Positions 1 to 10,687 of a stretch of DNA of 64,000 bases are shown here, in pieces. A model generated the notes under the pieces. The model saw only the letters and a program-made list of their open reading frames with translations. It had not been told where the DNA came from and searched no databases. This DNA is from Lojkania enalia (lineage: Eukaryota; Ascomycota; Dothideomycetes; Pleosporales): positions 271,336 to 335,335 of the forward strand of contig ML986614.1 of NCBI GenBank assembly GCA_010094045.1, read 5' to 3'. The translations under genes and the position numbers were made by a program. How positions within the stretch are numbered: the first letter of the stretch is position 1; each line of letters begins with the position of its first letter.

Positions 1-928
1 GCAACAAGGTGCGGTCGATTGGTTTGGAAATCTCCTTGACCAGAACCAGCAACAACCTCAGAACACTGGATTTCTTAACAATGCGTATTCTCAACCAACG
101 GGCGCGCAGGGTCAGCAAACTGGATTCCAGAACGGTTATGGAGGCTATAACGGATTTCAACAACAGCAGTCTCAACCAACCAGCTTCGATCAGTTTGGCG
201 GCCAGCAAGGATTCATGCAACCGCAGCAGACAGCTTTCAACGTGAACAATCCCTACGGCCAACAATTCGGTGGCTTTGGTGACATGGGCCAACAGCAACA
301 GCAAGCACAGCAGGATCAAAGCACTCTTCAACCTGGCAGCCACAACCCGTGGGCGACAGGCACCAAGTCCCAAGACTCCCTCATGCCCCAGCCGACAGGC
401 TCAAATAATCCATTCGCACCATCCTTCAACCGACCGCAGTCAGCACAGCCCCTCAGGCAACCGACGCTCAATACTCTACACGAGCAAAAAACACAAACGC
501 AATTCAACAACACAAGCTTCAATCCTCCGGTCTCATTCTCTCCCCAGCAAACAGCATTCCCTCAACAAGCTCCCCAACCACAGAAGGACGCAGATCCCCA
601 CGCGGCAAGGCTAAATGCCCTTCTTGCCACAGGCGAAGGCCAAGATACTTTCGGTAACGTCGGAAACCTCCGCATTCCGGCTCAACATACGGCCCCTGGA
701 ACCTTTGTCAACTCAGCTGGTGCAGGCTTGAATAGAATAAATGCCAACGCCACGGGCAACAATCCATTTCTGAACTCCCAATTCACCGGACTACCCCAGC
801 AGAATCGCATAATGCCGGCTCAAACAGGCCCCGCAGGCGGTTTTGGAAGTAATCCGTATAGTAGCGGGAACCCGTTTGGAGGCACCCAAAGTCGACAACA
901 GGGAGGTGGGAATCTCATAGACTTATAG
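1..928 (+). CDS. ENT1/2-like: Epsin (Ent1/Ent2-type) endocytic adaptor, C-terminal part only
   Basis: This is the 3' end of a coding region that enters from outside the window; the frame is open from base 2 to the TAG at 926-928. The visible 308 or so residues are Gln/Asn/Pro/Gly-rich and disordered. They contain three NPF tripeptides (SNNPFAP, GNNPFLN, SGNPFGG), which bind EH domains, and repeated PTG-type motifs. The protein ends in NLIDL, a clathrin-box sequence placed at the extreme C-terminus as in yeast Ent1/Ent2. Epsins bind PtdIns(4,5)P2 through an N-terminal ENTH domain and ubiquitinated cargo through UIMs, and recruit clathrin at the plasma membrane; those domains would lie outside the window. 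A C-terminal fragment of an AP180-type adaptor is the main alternative, but the terminal clathrin box favours epsin. Confidence 0.75.
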   Translation, partial: QQGAVDWFGNLLDQNQQQPQNTGFLNNAYSQPTGAQGQQTGFQNGYGGYNGFQQQQSQPTSFDQFGGQQGFMQPQQTAFNVNNPYGQQFGGFGDMGQQQQQAQQDQSTLQPGSHNPWATGTKSQDSLMPQPTGSNNPFAPSFNRPQSAQPLRQPTLNTLHEQKTQTQFNNTSFNPPVSFSPQQTAFPQQAPQPQKDADPHAARLNALLATGEGQDTFGNVGNLRIPAQHTAPGTFVNSAGAGLNRINANATGNNPFLNSQFTGLPQQNRIMPAQTGPAGGFGSNPYSSGNPFGGTQSRQQGGGNLIDL

Positions 929-1635
929 GATGGGTCTGAAGCATCGGAAGAGTGAATTTGCATGTGCTTTTAGAGCGTGTTGCAGTGGAAATTTGTTTTC
1001 CTTCAGTTTCTACTTTCATTGGACCACAAAAAGCTTCACGGGCGGAGCTTTCAGCGGCCCTGGTATATGCAGATACAGGTTTTTCGTCGACTGTAGCTCC
1101 CGGAACTCGGCAACTTCTTTTTCCTTACCTGGCATGCCGGCACGGATGGCAGTAGTGTGTCTCTGGAGTCATTTGGAGCTGGCGGGATGAGATGCATCCA
1201 ATTGTTACTTCTTGTTCGACTGCCGTTGTATGTCAGATATCTTTATAGATGGTGAATAGCTTCGAAGCATCGGGTAGCAGCCGCAGAATTCATAATCTAC
1301 TTAATTGTTGTGCGGGTGTATTGTACGCGTATTGTCGTCGGAGTGGTGAGCTGGTGTCGATATCCCTATCGAGCTAAGCATGCGCCAAGCAGCTTGCATT
1401 GCGTTGTGCGAGGGGCAGTTGCATCCGACATCGTCATCACTATCACAGACCATGTCCGGCTTCGACGTGGAATAACTTACAGGGTCAAATCGCCCCGCAA
1501 CTTCTATCCATCCCGTACGCTCTGCGCACGGAATTCCCATTCTTAGATAGAAGCATCTATTACCCGCGTTGTGTCTTTGCCTGCTTGATACATCATTACG
1601 ATCCCTATATTTCACTGGCAAGCCACGCTGCCGCC
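929..1635. other. Intergenic, 3' flank of epsin and 5' flank of next gene
   Basis: No coding region is supported here. Short open frames on both strands lack family similarity or splice continuity. A frame is open upstream of the next gene from 1399, but it starts at a weak site, and its extra 79 residues look like untranslated leader. Confidence 0.5.
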
Positions 1636-2638
1636 ATGGTCTCTTCGACCCGACGGACGCGCCGTACGCAACATTTCGAACCCAACAAGAGGCGGCGGAC
1701 GACGGCTACAGTTTGTTGGACTGGCCTCTGCACGCCGGAGCCAAGCAAGCTACCCGAATCGCAGCTGTCTTCCGGGGTCAATGCAAGTCAACCCGAACAA
1801 AAAAAGCCACAACATGAGCGCGACGTCTTCCCATTCATGCAGCTACCTGCCGAGCTCCGAGTCCACATCTATCGCATGGCACTTCAGAGAGATACGCCAT
1901 TATTCCTCCACCTTCCGCGCCCACCCAATGTAGAGTCAGACGACGACGCGCCCCGACCCCCAACTCGCACATGCATTGTCACATCCGTCGGCATCGTGCG
2001 GCCTTCGCCTAGTCTAGACATTGGGCGAGAGCTCGAGGAAGCAGAGGAAATTGCCGTCCGTAGGGTACACGCCGATCCCCTCGTCCCCACGCTTCTCAGG
2101 ATATCGTCGGCTGTGTATAAGGAGGCAAGACAAGTACTGTATGCGGAGAATACCTTCATTTTGCAGTTGGATAGTGGTCTCCATACACTCAATAACATGC
2201 ATCAACGTAGTCGTTCTATGATCAAACATGTCTCGTTGACCATTCCCTCACATCACGATATCTTGGATAGCTTTGCCGACCTAGTACGCCTTGGGCTGCG
2301 ATACTGCTGGGGCTTGAAGACTCTCACAATTCGGCTCCCCGGGGGCTTTCCCGATGATAGGTTTATGTCGGGCACGACAAGCGTCTATGCGAATGCCTTT
2401 CATATCTTGCGCTGGTTGCCCAAGGCATGCAAGGTCAGTTTGGAAGGTAGTGTGAATGAGCAGATTAGGAGGGTCGCCGAAGATGAGGGCAGGTTACAGA
2501 GTGTGCTTGATGAGGTGAGGAATAGGACTATGAGATTAGAGCAGAAACTAACAATGTGTAGAAGAGTTATTTGAAGAGGCAACATCAGATGCCCGAGAGG
2601 CATTAAAACGATTCAATACCTACAAGGCGACTTATTGA
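1636..2638 (+). CDS. F-box-like (2EXR-type) protein of unknown function
   Basis: The start ATG at 1636 sits in a strong context (gccgccATGG). A basic, disordered N-terminus precedes an F-box-like opening at about residue 70 (QLPAELRVHIYRMAL), followed by the VYKEARQVLY-type segment common in large fungal F-box-like families. Function and partners are unknown. The 3' end has two readings. Unspliced, the frame stops at 2574 (312 aa). A probable intron ends at 2561, with branch CTAAC at 2548-2552 and acceptor TGTAG. Using donor GTGTGC at 2501 (61 nt), the protein continues in a charged helical tail to a stop at 2638 (313 aa). Using donor GTGAGG at 2515 (47 nt), it ends at a TAA after 14 residues. 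I chose the 2638 model because the tail looks coding. Confidence 0.6.
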
Positions 2639-3207
2639 TAAGGATTGAGATAAGAGGATTAGAGTAGATTCCAGTGGCTGAGAATTGCAAGTTAATAGTT
2701 CGGTAACAGATACACTCATATAACGCCACATTTGACCATTGCTAGGCCGCCTGGTTGCCTCTATGAATCAGTGTAAATTTGTTGAGATAGGTCGTCTTTA
2801 TGCTCACTTGGGCAATCATATTTTTGAAGATATCTTCGGATCCGTATCACTATGAATCCGAGCATCAACAAGTATACAGTAGTTGAATTCTGTGAAAGTT
2901 TGAAGAGTTGAGCGGATTTCGCGAATCCAAAGGAGTTAATCATAAATGAATTCAAAGTGAGGCACTTCGTTATTCAAATATATGCAACAAGAGCCTCTTC
3001 TAGCTTTATCATCCAAAGAATAGAAGTAACGACCTACTCTACATTCTTTATATGGTGATACTATGTCAAAGCGTTGTTATTAGCCCCATCATGATTCCAT
3101 TGTATAACATCTACATAAACCAATTCATTGCTATCACAATCCTAGAAATAATTGCTCCTATCACGTCTATTGAACTTGGAGCTAGGAAATACCCTTTCTA
3201 TGTCCAA
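2639..3207. other. AT-rich intergenic region between convergent genes
   Basis: The tails of two convergent genes meet here. The sequence is AT-rich with frequent stops in all frames, and I see no RNA gene, repeat or coding signal. Confidence 0.5.
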
Positions 3208-4228
3208 TCATCCCTCTGCCGCATCAAAAGTGGCAAACATTCCAACCGCCCCCCGACCCCCTTCTTGCTGTTCTTTCGGTACTCGACCCTCGAACCACAT
3301 GCGGTGATAGTCAATCCCTGCCCAATTCCATCCAAGCTCTTCAAATAGCCTCTTCCCATTAGGGTTAGTGCCAAATATTTCCGCTATAAAGCTTCCAACA
3401 CGGTCCATAGCAGCCTCTGTAGCGGCACGGAGGAGGTTCAAGGCTTCGACATAGGTTTCCGCATAAAGAGGGCCAACACGGTGCCCATGCTGAGAACGGC
3501 GCACGAGGACGTAACCAGATAGGGCCGTTTTATCTGCACTGGAAACTATGGCGAGCCCATAAGCATCTTTCCGAGAGAAGAGAGCTTCTTCTGTCCATAG
3601 TGCTGATCTATCGAAGCCCGTGTGAGCCTTATCCATTTCTGCAAGTGCTTTGACGTCGACGTTTCGAATGTCAACCACTACTTTCATATCACCAAGCGTT
3701 TGTATCTCGCCAAATATTGGTTTTTCTTCTAGGGATGGCCGAGTCATGAGGTTAATAAGGGCTAGGTCAACAAAGCCTCGACGTCTATACGTGTTGACCT
3801 GCTGTTCGACGCCATCTAATCCGATGAAAGTAGTATTACTGGTGCGGAATGATGCCTCTAGACCATTCCACAATGCTCGCCCGAGTCCCTTTCCTCTATA
3901 TGGAGCATTGACACAGAAGAAGCCAACCCAGCCGGTGCTATTGGGGTAGGTGAAAGCTACAACACAGCCTTCTGGTTTGTTCGATTCGTTAGAGACAACT
4001 AACAACCAATTGGAACCCTTTCTAGCAACATGATAGTGCGTAATAGCATCGTCGTGATCTCGGTTCTCGCAAGGTTTAGTACATGTTCAAACGCGTAGGT
4101 TGACGGCTTCATACCCATTCCAGTTCCTTCATTAGGGGCCACCATAGCTCTAATACCTCTCCTAAGGACTTGGCTGAGCGGACAGCGAAGCCCGAAGGTT
4201 CCTCAGTCGGTAGCGAGGACATATTCAT
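3208..4228 (-). CDS. GNAT-family N-acetyltransferase
   Basis: Model: exon 1 4115-4228, intron 4066-4114 (49 nt, GTATGA donor, TACTAAAC branch), exon 2 3208-4065; 323 aa. The intron is phase 0 and joins ...LMKELEW to NRDHDDAITHYH, which reads as one continuous GNAT-type N-terminus. The exon 2 frame has no usable ATG near its start, so exon 1 is needed. The acetyl-CoA binding loop is visible as NAPYRGKGLGRALW (about residues 90-103). A second GNAT-like half follows, ending with LFEELGWNW, as in fungal proteins carrying the Acetyltransf_18-type C-terminal domain. Expected reaction: transfer of an acetyl group from acetyl-CoA to an amine; the substrate is unknown. It is divergent from NCS6, with about 490 bp between the starts. 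A second ATG two codons in (4222) could also be used. Confidence 0.8.
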
Positions 4229-4637
4229 TTGGGAATGAGGAAACTGTCCCGGATGATGTGCACTCTTTAGCAGCAAACTCCTTTACAATTGTCTCTTTCA
4301 CATATCGTGCATACAAGACTCGGTTAGGCTGTTATACTTCGAGCAAAGTATATTTGCACAGAGTCTCGTGGAGATTCCCGAACTCTCTATGGTAAATGGT
4401 GACATTGACGAGACAATGGCTGGAAAAGCGGGGTTGCGCTGACGCCTCGTGAGTAAAGTTTGTGAACTTTTACCACCTATACGTAGCACTGAACATGAAT
4501 CCCAAAGGCAGTGGCCCTAGTTACTCCGTTGAAATGGCTTGATTCTTTTACTACAAGGTCACAGTGCCCTCAAGTACTAGTTTGACGCCAACCAGTGATG
4601 AGCGCCACAACTGCATGACTCGCCTGCACTGCCACAC

Positions 4638-4644
4638 TGACTCA
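4638..4644 (+). promoter_or_regulatory. TGACTCA, Gcn4/CpcA/AP-1-type site upstream of NCS6
   Basis: This is a perfect palindromic bZIP core 71-77 bp before the NCS6 ATG and 11 bp upstream of the TATA-like box. In fungi this heptamer is the consensus of the cross-pathway amino-acid control factor Gcn4/CpcA. The position fits an upstream activating site, but function is inferred from sequence only. Confidence 0.4.
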
Positions 4645-4655
4645 TGCTGTCTTCT

Positions 4656-4663
4656 TATAAAAA
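4656..4663 (+). promoter_or_regulatory. TATA-like box of NCS6
   Basis: The sequence TATAAAAA lies 52-59 bp upstream of the NCS6 start codon, followed by a C-rich stretch. This spacing implies a short 5' leader. Confidence 0.45.
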
Positions 4664-4714
4664 CTCCCCCACCACAACCGCATCTCGCATCCTAACCCCT
4701 CCATCCGCCCCAAG

Positions 4715-6099
4715 ATGCCGCCTTCTCCCTGCGTATTATGCAAAACTAACCGTGCCGTAATCCTGCGACCAAAAGATCACTCCAAACTCTGCAAGCCATG
4801 CTTTCTCTCCGTCTTTGAAACCGAAATCCACCATACCATCACCTCCAACCATCTCTTCCAGCGGGGCGAGAAGATCGCAATCGGGGCATCGGGCGGGAAA
4901 GACAGTACGGTTCTTGCCTCAGTGCTTAAGACATTGAACGGGCGATATGACTACGGCGTTGAGCTGGTCTTGTTGAGCATAGATGAGGGCATAAAAGGCT
5001 ATAGAGATGACTCGCTGGAGACGGTTAAAAGAAATGCAAAGCAGTACGATATGCCGCTGACGATTCTGGGCTACGATGAGTTGTATGGGTGGACCATGGA
5101 TCAGGTGGTGGAACAAGTTGGAAAAAAAGGCAACTGCACGTACTGCGGCGTATTCAGGCGGCAGGCGCTGGATAGAGGCGCCGCAAGACTCGGCGTCAGG
5201 CATGTCGTTACCGGGCATAACGCGGATGATGTTGCCGAGACAGTCCTCATGAACCGTAAGACTGATTTCTGTATCCGTAGGAAATGCGACTAAACGTATC
5301 TATAGTCCTCCGCGGCGACCTCCCCAGACTTTCGCGGACAACCTCCATCGTAACGTCCACGCCGTCCGCCATCTCCACCGATCCGAACTCTCATACCAAC
5401 ATCAAACGCAGCAAGCCCCTTAAATACGCCTATGAAAAAGAAATCGTCCTCTATGCACATCATAAAAACCTTGACTACTTCAGCACAGAGTGTATATACT
5501 CGCCCGAAGCCTTTCGCGGCAGCGCGCGCGCCTTAATCAAAAATCTCGAACGCGTTAGACCGAGCGCTATTCTAGATGTCGTCAGAAGTGGAGAGGACAT
5601 GGCAAAGCTAGTCCTAAGCAGTGACGAAGGGTGCGAGGGCGCATGTGCCAGCACAATCCCGGCAGCAGAGGAAGAGGTGGATGGGTGCGGCAGCGTAAAT
5701 GGGCGCTCGGTGGGTGGAGAAATGGCGAGCATGGAGCAACGACTGGCCCAGAACGAAGTTGTAGCCGAACAAGACCTTGAAGTCGAAATGACAATCAATC
5801 ACGGAAGCGGACAGCGGCATGATGAGCACGACAGCGGCACCACTCTCCGAAAACCGGGTAAGAAGCGGGGAGGGAAGGAGAAGAGGGGGCAGGCATTCCT
5901 TCCCAAGAAGACGCAGAAACAAGTCATGGGACAGTGCAAGAAGTGCGGCTACCTTTCTAGCCAAGAGATATGCAAGGCCTGCGTACTTCTGGAAGGACTG
6001 AATAAGAGCCGGCCCAAAAACGGGATCGAGCTTGGGTATGAGGCTGATACTCATAGAATCGCAAATGGCGTCAACGACCTCCAGATGCAAGTAGACTGA
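4715..6099 (+). CDS. NCS6: Cytoplasmic tRNA 2-thiolation protein 1 (Ncs6/Ctu1)
   Basis: Exons 4715-5255 and 5306-6099; intron 5256-5305 (50 nt, GTAAGA, branch CTAAAC), phase 1; 444 aa. The join reads [15 protein letters not shown], conserved in this family. Ncs6 with Ncs2 transfers sulfur from Urm1 to wobble U34 of Lys, Glu and Gln tRNAs in the cytosol. N-terminal cysteine pairs (C6/C9, C26/C29) form a zinc site. The PP-loop SGGKDS is at residues 59-64, GNCTYCG at about 145, and TGHNADD precedes the intron. The C-terminal ribbon [16 protein letters not shown] is intact. Yeast Ncs6 is about 360 aa; the excess here is a low-complexity insertion of roughly 90 residues between the catalytic part and the ribbon, rich in Glu/Gly/Ser/Lys. 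The start is the first ATG after the C-rich leader. Confidence 0.95.
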
Positions 6100-6815
6100 T
6101 ACATGCAACGAGCCCCTCTCCTCCGCCTCAGGGAAATCCATATGGAATGCCTGACCCACGGACCTAAACCCACAACCCGGAGTACCTGGTACTTCTCAGG
6201 CCGAGGCGACTAGTCACATGACTTTCCAAATTATCTCGCCCACCCATCACGAATAGAGCAGGATCATCGGTCGCACGCGCTCCGCGTAGACTTTACCTCC
6301 CAAACCCGATCTCTGCTTGGGTAAGGGAAGAAGAGAGCTGATTCCACCTGGAAACACTCCTTGCAGCCGTGTGTGCTTGATTGGCGCTCGTGGTTCGTGC
6401 ATGGGTTCGCCGCGTCACATTGCCTTGCTGCAGCTAACGATCGCAGATGTAAAGCGATCTGCAAGTCGACATGTGTTCACGTAAATAGTTACTAAGAGTT
6501 TATCCTATTCTACGCTAGTGGTAGCGCTCAATGATGGCACTAGGAGACCTAAAAGCCTCTACGGTCGGGACGCCTTGGTAGAGTGGGTGTAGCCAGAGCA
6601 CGCTTAATCTAAAATACATAGTCATTCCACCAAAGCAACGATAGCTACTATAATCGAGCGAATGGTTACGTTCGAAGAGTTTCTTCGGATTAAGAAAAAT
6701 GGTGATCTAGACTTTAACAAATTCTATCCAAGGCTCCGCTGAATGCATGCATGTCTAATACCCAAATGCCCTCTATCTAGGACACATTGGGAGCAGTAAG
6801 GAAAAGAATCTTGTG
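6100..6815. other. Intergenic region between convergent NCS6 and GH31 genes
   Basis: These are the 3' flanks of two convergent genes. I saw no tRNA cloverleaf, repeat or coding frame with family similarity. Confidence 0.5.
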
Positions 6816-9633
6816 TCAAAGATTAAAGCCCCAGTTACCAGACAGTTTCCACGGCCCCTCAACCTCGATGCTCTTCGCCTCAGAACTCCATCTTCCCACC
6901 CCAACCGCCTTGTCCTGGCCTAGAATAACCACAGACGAAACGGTTACGCTTTCTCCACTAGCAGGCATATACCCAAACTGTCCAGTAGCGGTGAACTTGC
7001 CATTGTCATATGTTAATTCGATCTCACTCTTATTCGGCTGCTCGATGCTCTCGCCATCATCAAGATACAACCGTCCCTTGGCATTGCCGTCTGCATCCGG
7101 AGCGATTAGGAAATAAAAGTCCTGTTGACGGAGGAGTGTAGTTGTATTTGCCGAATGCTTGCGGTGAGGGATGATGGTTCCGCCACGGACATGGACCGGG
7201 ATGTCCGTTAGGGTCACGTTGGAAATTGTTACATTTTCGCCCTTGCCTATGACTTTCTGACCCGTCCAGTAATCGTAGAAAGTATCCTCTGGCAGATAGA
7301 AAGTCACTGTGTCCGAGAAGTCGCTCACGACGGGGGTGATGAGGAGGGCATCACCGTAGAACCATTGGTCCTGTAGGTCGAACGTATTTGCGTCATTAGG
7401 ATAGAGGTAGAATGTCGGATTGATCATAGGTTGACCGGTTGTCGATTGATAGTAGAGTGCCGTGTAAATATAGTCCATCAGCTTATACCGTATATCAATG
7501 GCCTTCTGTGCGGCTTTGGTAGTTGTAGGCCATTGGTAGAATTCCTGCGGTCTGGTGCTGTACTCGGCATGATTGCGGTAGAAGGGTTGGAAAGCACCAA
7601 GCATTGCCCAACGAGCACAGAGGTTTTCAGAAGCGTCCATGTTGAAACCACAAACATCCGAACCAACCATTGGCATCTGATGAACGGCAACGAAAGCAAG
7701 CATTTGCCGGATTGATGTGAGGTAATGCTCCCAAGTGCTCTGGTTATCGCCAAACCAATGAGCTACTTTATGGCCGGAGCCAGCAAATGTTGAGCGTGTC
7801 ATGACGAAGGGTCGCTTTCCGGGACGCCGCATCAGCATGCTATTCTGAGTTGCCGTCGCCATCATGTGACCGTAGTAATTGTGCGTGTCATACTGGCGGG
7901 TACCGTCGTAGTTGGTAATATTTGTCCATAGGGTCCTGCCGGAGATGTCGCCCTGGTGATTGTTGATGTGGTACTTTGGATTGAACCAGTCTCGGTTAGG
8001 AAGCCCCGTTCTTGGACCGTCTTTGGCTTGTACAGGATCGCCACGTTGAACATCTTGGGCTCCGGCAGCTCGGGCCTTGACCCTCGATGACCCAGGCTGA
8101 AACGAAGGTGGAAATCCTGGAATTGGGCGGCCAGTATTAGGTCTAGGTGACGTCGTTGGGATCGGCGGGTTATTCCCATCCTCGGCTTCTTTTGCAGGAT
8201 CGCAATCAACGTTGGGGCAAAAATTACTCGCCTCATTCATGTCGACCCAGAGCCCGTCAAGGTCTATGCCCGTTTCTGGGTTGAAGGCCCGCGTAATCTC
8301 GTCCGTCCACCAGTCCTGCGTAGTGGGCGCGAACCAGTCTGGCCATGCAACGACGCCTGCCCATTGTACTCCAAGATAATCGGAGTCATCACTAGCCTTT
8401 AAAAAAACACCCTTTTGATGACCTCGATCATAGGGCCCGTAGCCAGGAGCTGTATGAATGCCCGGATCGAGGATCAGGACGTATCGTTGGTCTCTCTTAT
8501 GTAGAGTATCTACAAGCTCACGCATCTTTGACATCGGGAAACGTGCTGGATCAACGGTGAAGTCCTGGCGCAGATCCATGTAGTCAATGTCGGTCCACAT
8601 GACCTCTAACGGAATATTGGCAGTGGAGTAGTTCCCTACCACTTCAGCAACCATGTTGACATCCCAGTATCCGTATTTGCACTGTTGGAAGCCAAATAGC
8701 CAGTAAGGGTACATTGCAGGGAGACCTACAACCTCGGCATACTGCTTGGAGACATCAATAGGTTGCTTCCCGGCCAAGAAGTATAGGTCAATGACACCCC
8801 CTATGGTGTTATACTCTAGATACTGACCCGCGGAATCCGTCCGATTGATATTGATATTATTGGCGTTTGCGTTTAGTAGAAATACTCCATGCGTACCTTT
8901 GTCTCCCCGATGGTCAAAGTACACAGGGTGGGTGCCGTATAAGTTGTTGTTAGTAGGAATATTAGGCGATTCAGCATTCCACAAGACGCGCTGGTAGTTT
9001 TGCGTTACCAATCGAAATGGATCGCTATGCTCTCCAAGACCGTACAGATTCGGGTGATCTGGTAGCCTTGTTCGTAGATGGACATATTGGGTTTCAAATA
9101 TCAACTGATCCGCCGAAGTGTCGAAAAGAACCTCGCCGTTCTCTTTACGTTTGACGGAAAAGGAAAACGGTTTCTCCACAAAATTGAAGTCAAGCGCTGA
9201 CGACTGGGCCCTCTCATGCTTCGGCCTAGGCAAGACCTGCTCGTGTACTTGGAATACGTTTTCGCCCGCGTCAAATATTTTAACATGGAGCCGTTCATCT
9301 AGGGAGCTTTCAGTAAAGCTGTGCATAAGGTATTAGGCGTGTCTTATAAAAGCTGAGAGACTAACTTGTTTGATACTCGACGAGTAGTTTCAAGTCCTTG
9401 ATGTCTTCGCTATATATATTACAAGATGCACCAGCGAGTTTGAGGTCTGCCGTTAGAGAGGAGTCAGTCTCGACAATATTCGAAGCCTCGTATCCCGGGC
9501 AATTGGAGATGGCATTGGAAGAAGAAAAGACAGCAGGAATATCAGATGGCGCTGGCGATGGGTCCACTGGAGCCGGGGCGGCGGCAGCGGTACCCCACAA
9601 GACCAAAAACATTAATGAGAATACAACCGACAT
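6816..9633 (-). CDS. Secreted alpha-glucosidase (maltase), glycoside hydrolase family 31
   Basis: Exon 1 9366-9633, intron 9299-9365 (67 nt, GTTAGT..CTAG, phase 1), exon 2 6816-9298; 916 aa. The splice gives LLVEYQTNERLHVKI, continuous with fungal GH31 enzymes. A signal peptide (MSVVFSLMFLVLWGTAAAA) is followed by a Pro/Ser linker, a CPGYEASN trefoil-like start and the TIM barrel. The nucleophile motif WVDMNEASNF puts the catalytic Asp at about 442; WFGDNQSTW puts the acid/base Asp at about 607. A Pro-rich loop follows the nucleophile, as in fungal alpha-glucosidases. Expected role: release of glucose from non-reducing ends of maltose or starch dextrins outside the cell. A long TA repeat 40-60 bp upstream can serve as TATA box. 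Later ATG codons in the leader would shorten the signal peptide. Confidence 0.93.
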
Positions 9634-9675
9634 GTTGCTTTGTCTTGGTCGGGGACAGTGAAGCGTTTCAAGGAC

Positions 9676-9690
9676 AATATATATATATAC
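9676..9690 (-). promoter_or_regulatory. TATA repeat upstream of the GH31 gene
   Basis: An alternating AT tract of about 14 bp lies 43-57 bp upstream of the alpha-glucosidase ATG on the minus strand. It is well placed as a TATA element with a short leader. Confidence 0.4.
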
Positions 9691-10687
9691 ACCTTGCAGA
9701 CAGAACAGCGAGGAACTTCCTTGCCCAGTGCAATTGGGCCACATGCATTATCGCGGAGGCACACTACCCTCATAGAACTAGCGACAAGTAGCCCACATGA
9801 TGTTTCCTAGCAAGTGGGGAAAAAGGTGAAAGGCGGGAATAGGGTCACTGCTCCGGATTGTCTCTTTACCCCAGAATTTGCCCAAGACGCTGGGCACAGC
9901 AGACGGGACCTAATGATACTGTTGATGAGACAATCAGTGAGCAGCAAATGAAATAGCCAAGCGCGTACGTACCTGCGTTCGAGCTGCAGAGCGCAGGAAA
10001 CCCTCGGCGAGGCGCGCAGTGTTTCCGGGCGCGCGACAGCCAGTGCATGCAGGTGTTGAAATAGCATGGGAGAGGCGCTGTGCCCAACACGCCTTTCAAA
10101 TCCATGAGCTTCATATTGCGGTTTCCTGGGAATGGGTAGCAAGAGCCAGGAACCTCGCACACACCCGAACATGAACAGACGGCAGCGGCGTCATTGGAAG
10201 GCGGGAATGATGGGCGGGTCATACATGCTCTGCTGGCACGAGACGGATGCGCCGTTTAGGGGGCAGGGCAATTAGAGGTCATTGTGCCATCGCTCCAAGC
10301 CATTTTCAAGGGCGGAACATGATTGAAAGCCTTTTGCAGGAATGTACAACACCTATCTACTCTGCGTCTGCTGGCGGCCCCTTTCTAGATAAATAGGGGC
10401 GTGACGAAGGGCAGAGGGGAGCAAGTGATGTTGGAGGCGATCACCCGCCGGACCAATGTGAGCCCGCTTGGGGAGCGTGGAGTGGGATGGGGGCATGGAT
10501 GGATGGATGGTGGGGCTGCACTAGGGCGCCGTTCCCGCCGCCAAGACCCACGCCCGATGCTCTCAGATCCGTGCTCAGATCTGTTCTCATCTCCGTCGAT
10601 TGTCTTCTGCACAGTTCCACCCTGCGGTCCCTGTGTACCCTCCCCTTGCTGTATTGAACAGCGTCCCCGTGTTTGATTGCGGCTGCA
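9691..10687. other. Divergent intergenic region between GH31 gene and MDP-1 gene
   Basis: This is about 1 kb of promoter sequence for two divergent genes. Overlapping minus-strand frames at 9.8-10.2 kb show no family features. It contains a GGAT tetranucleotide run near 10495-10510 and an inverted pair of CCCCT/AGGGG motifs (listed separately). Confidence 0.45.
10377..10400. promoter_or_regulatory. Inverted pair of STRE-like motifs (GCCCCT..AGGGGC)
   Basis: GCCCCT at 10377-10382 and its reverse complement AGGGGC at 10395-10400 flank an AT-rich 12-bp spacer. Each arm holds the AGGGG/CCCCT core bound by Msn2/4-like zinc-finger factors. It lies about 290 bp upstream of the MDP-1 gene. Function is inferred. 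Confidence 0.25.

Larger units (their letters stand above)
4229..4714. other. Shared promoter region between GNAT gene and NCS6
   Basis: This is a divergent intergenic region of 486 bp. The NCS6-proximal part is pyrimidine-rich just before the ATG and holds a TATA-like box and a TGACTCA site (listed separately). No coding frame is supported. Confidence 0.5.

Noticed and set aside
5475..6159. Minus-strand frames of 70-181 codons inside NCS6
   Set aside because: They are antisense to well-supported NCS6 coding sequence.
9807..10222. Two overlapping minus-strand frames upstream of the GH31 gene
   Set aside because: Different frames overlap in the same place, with no splice logic or family similarity; this is promoter sequence.
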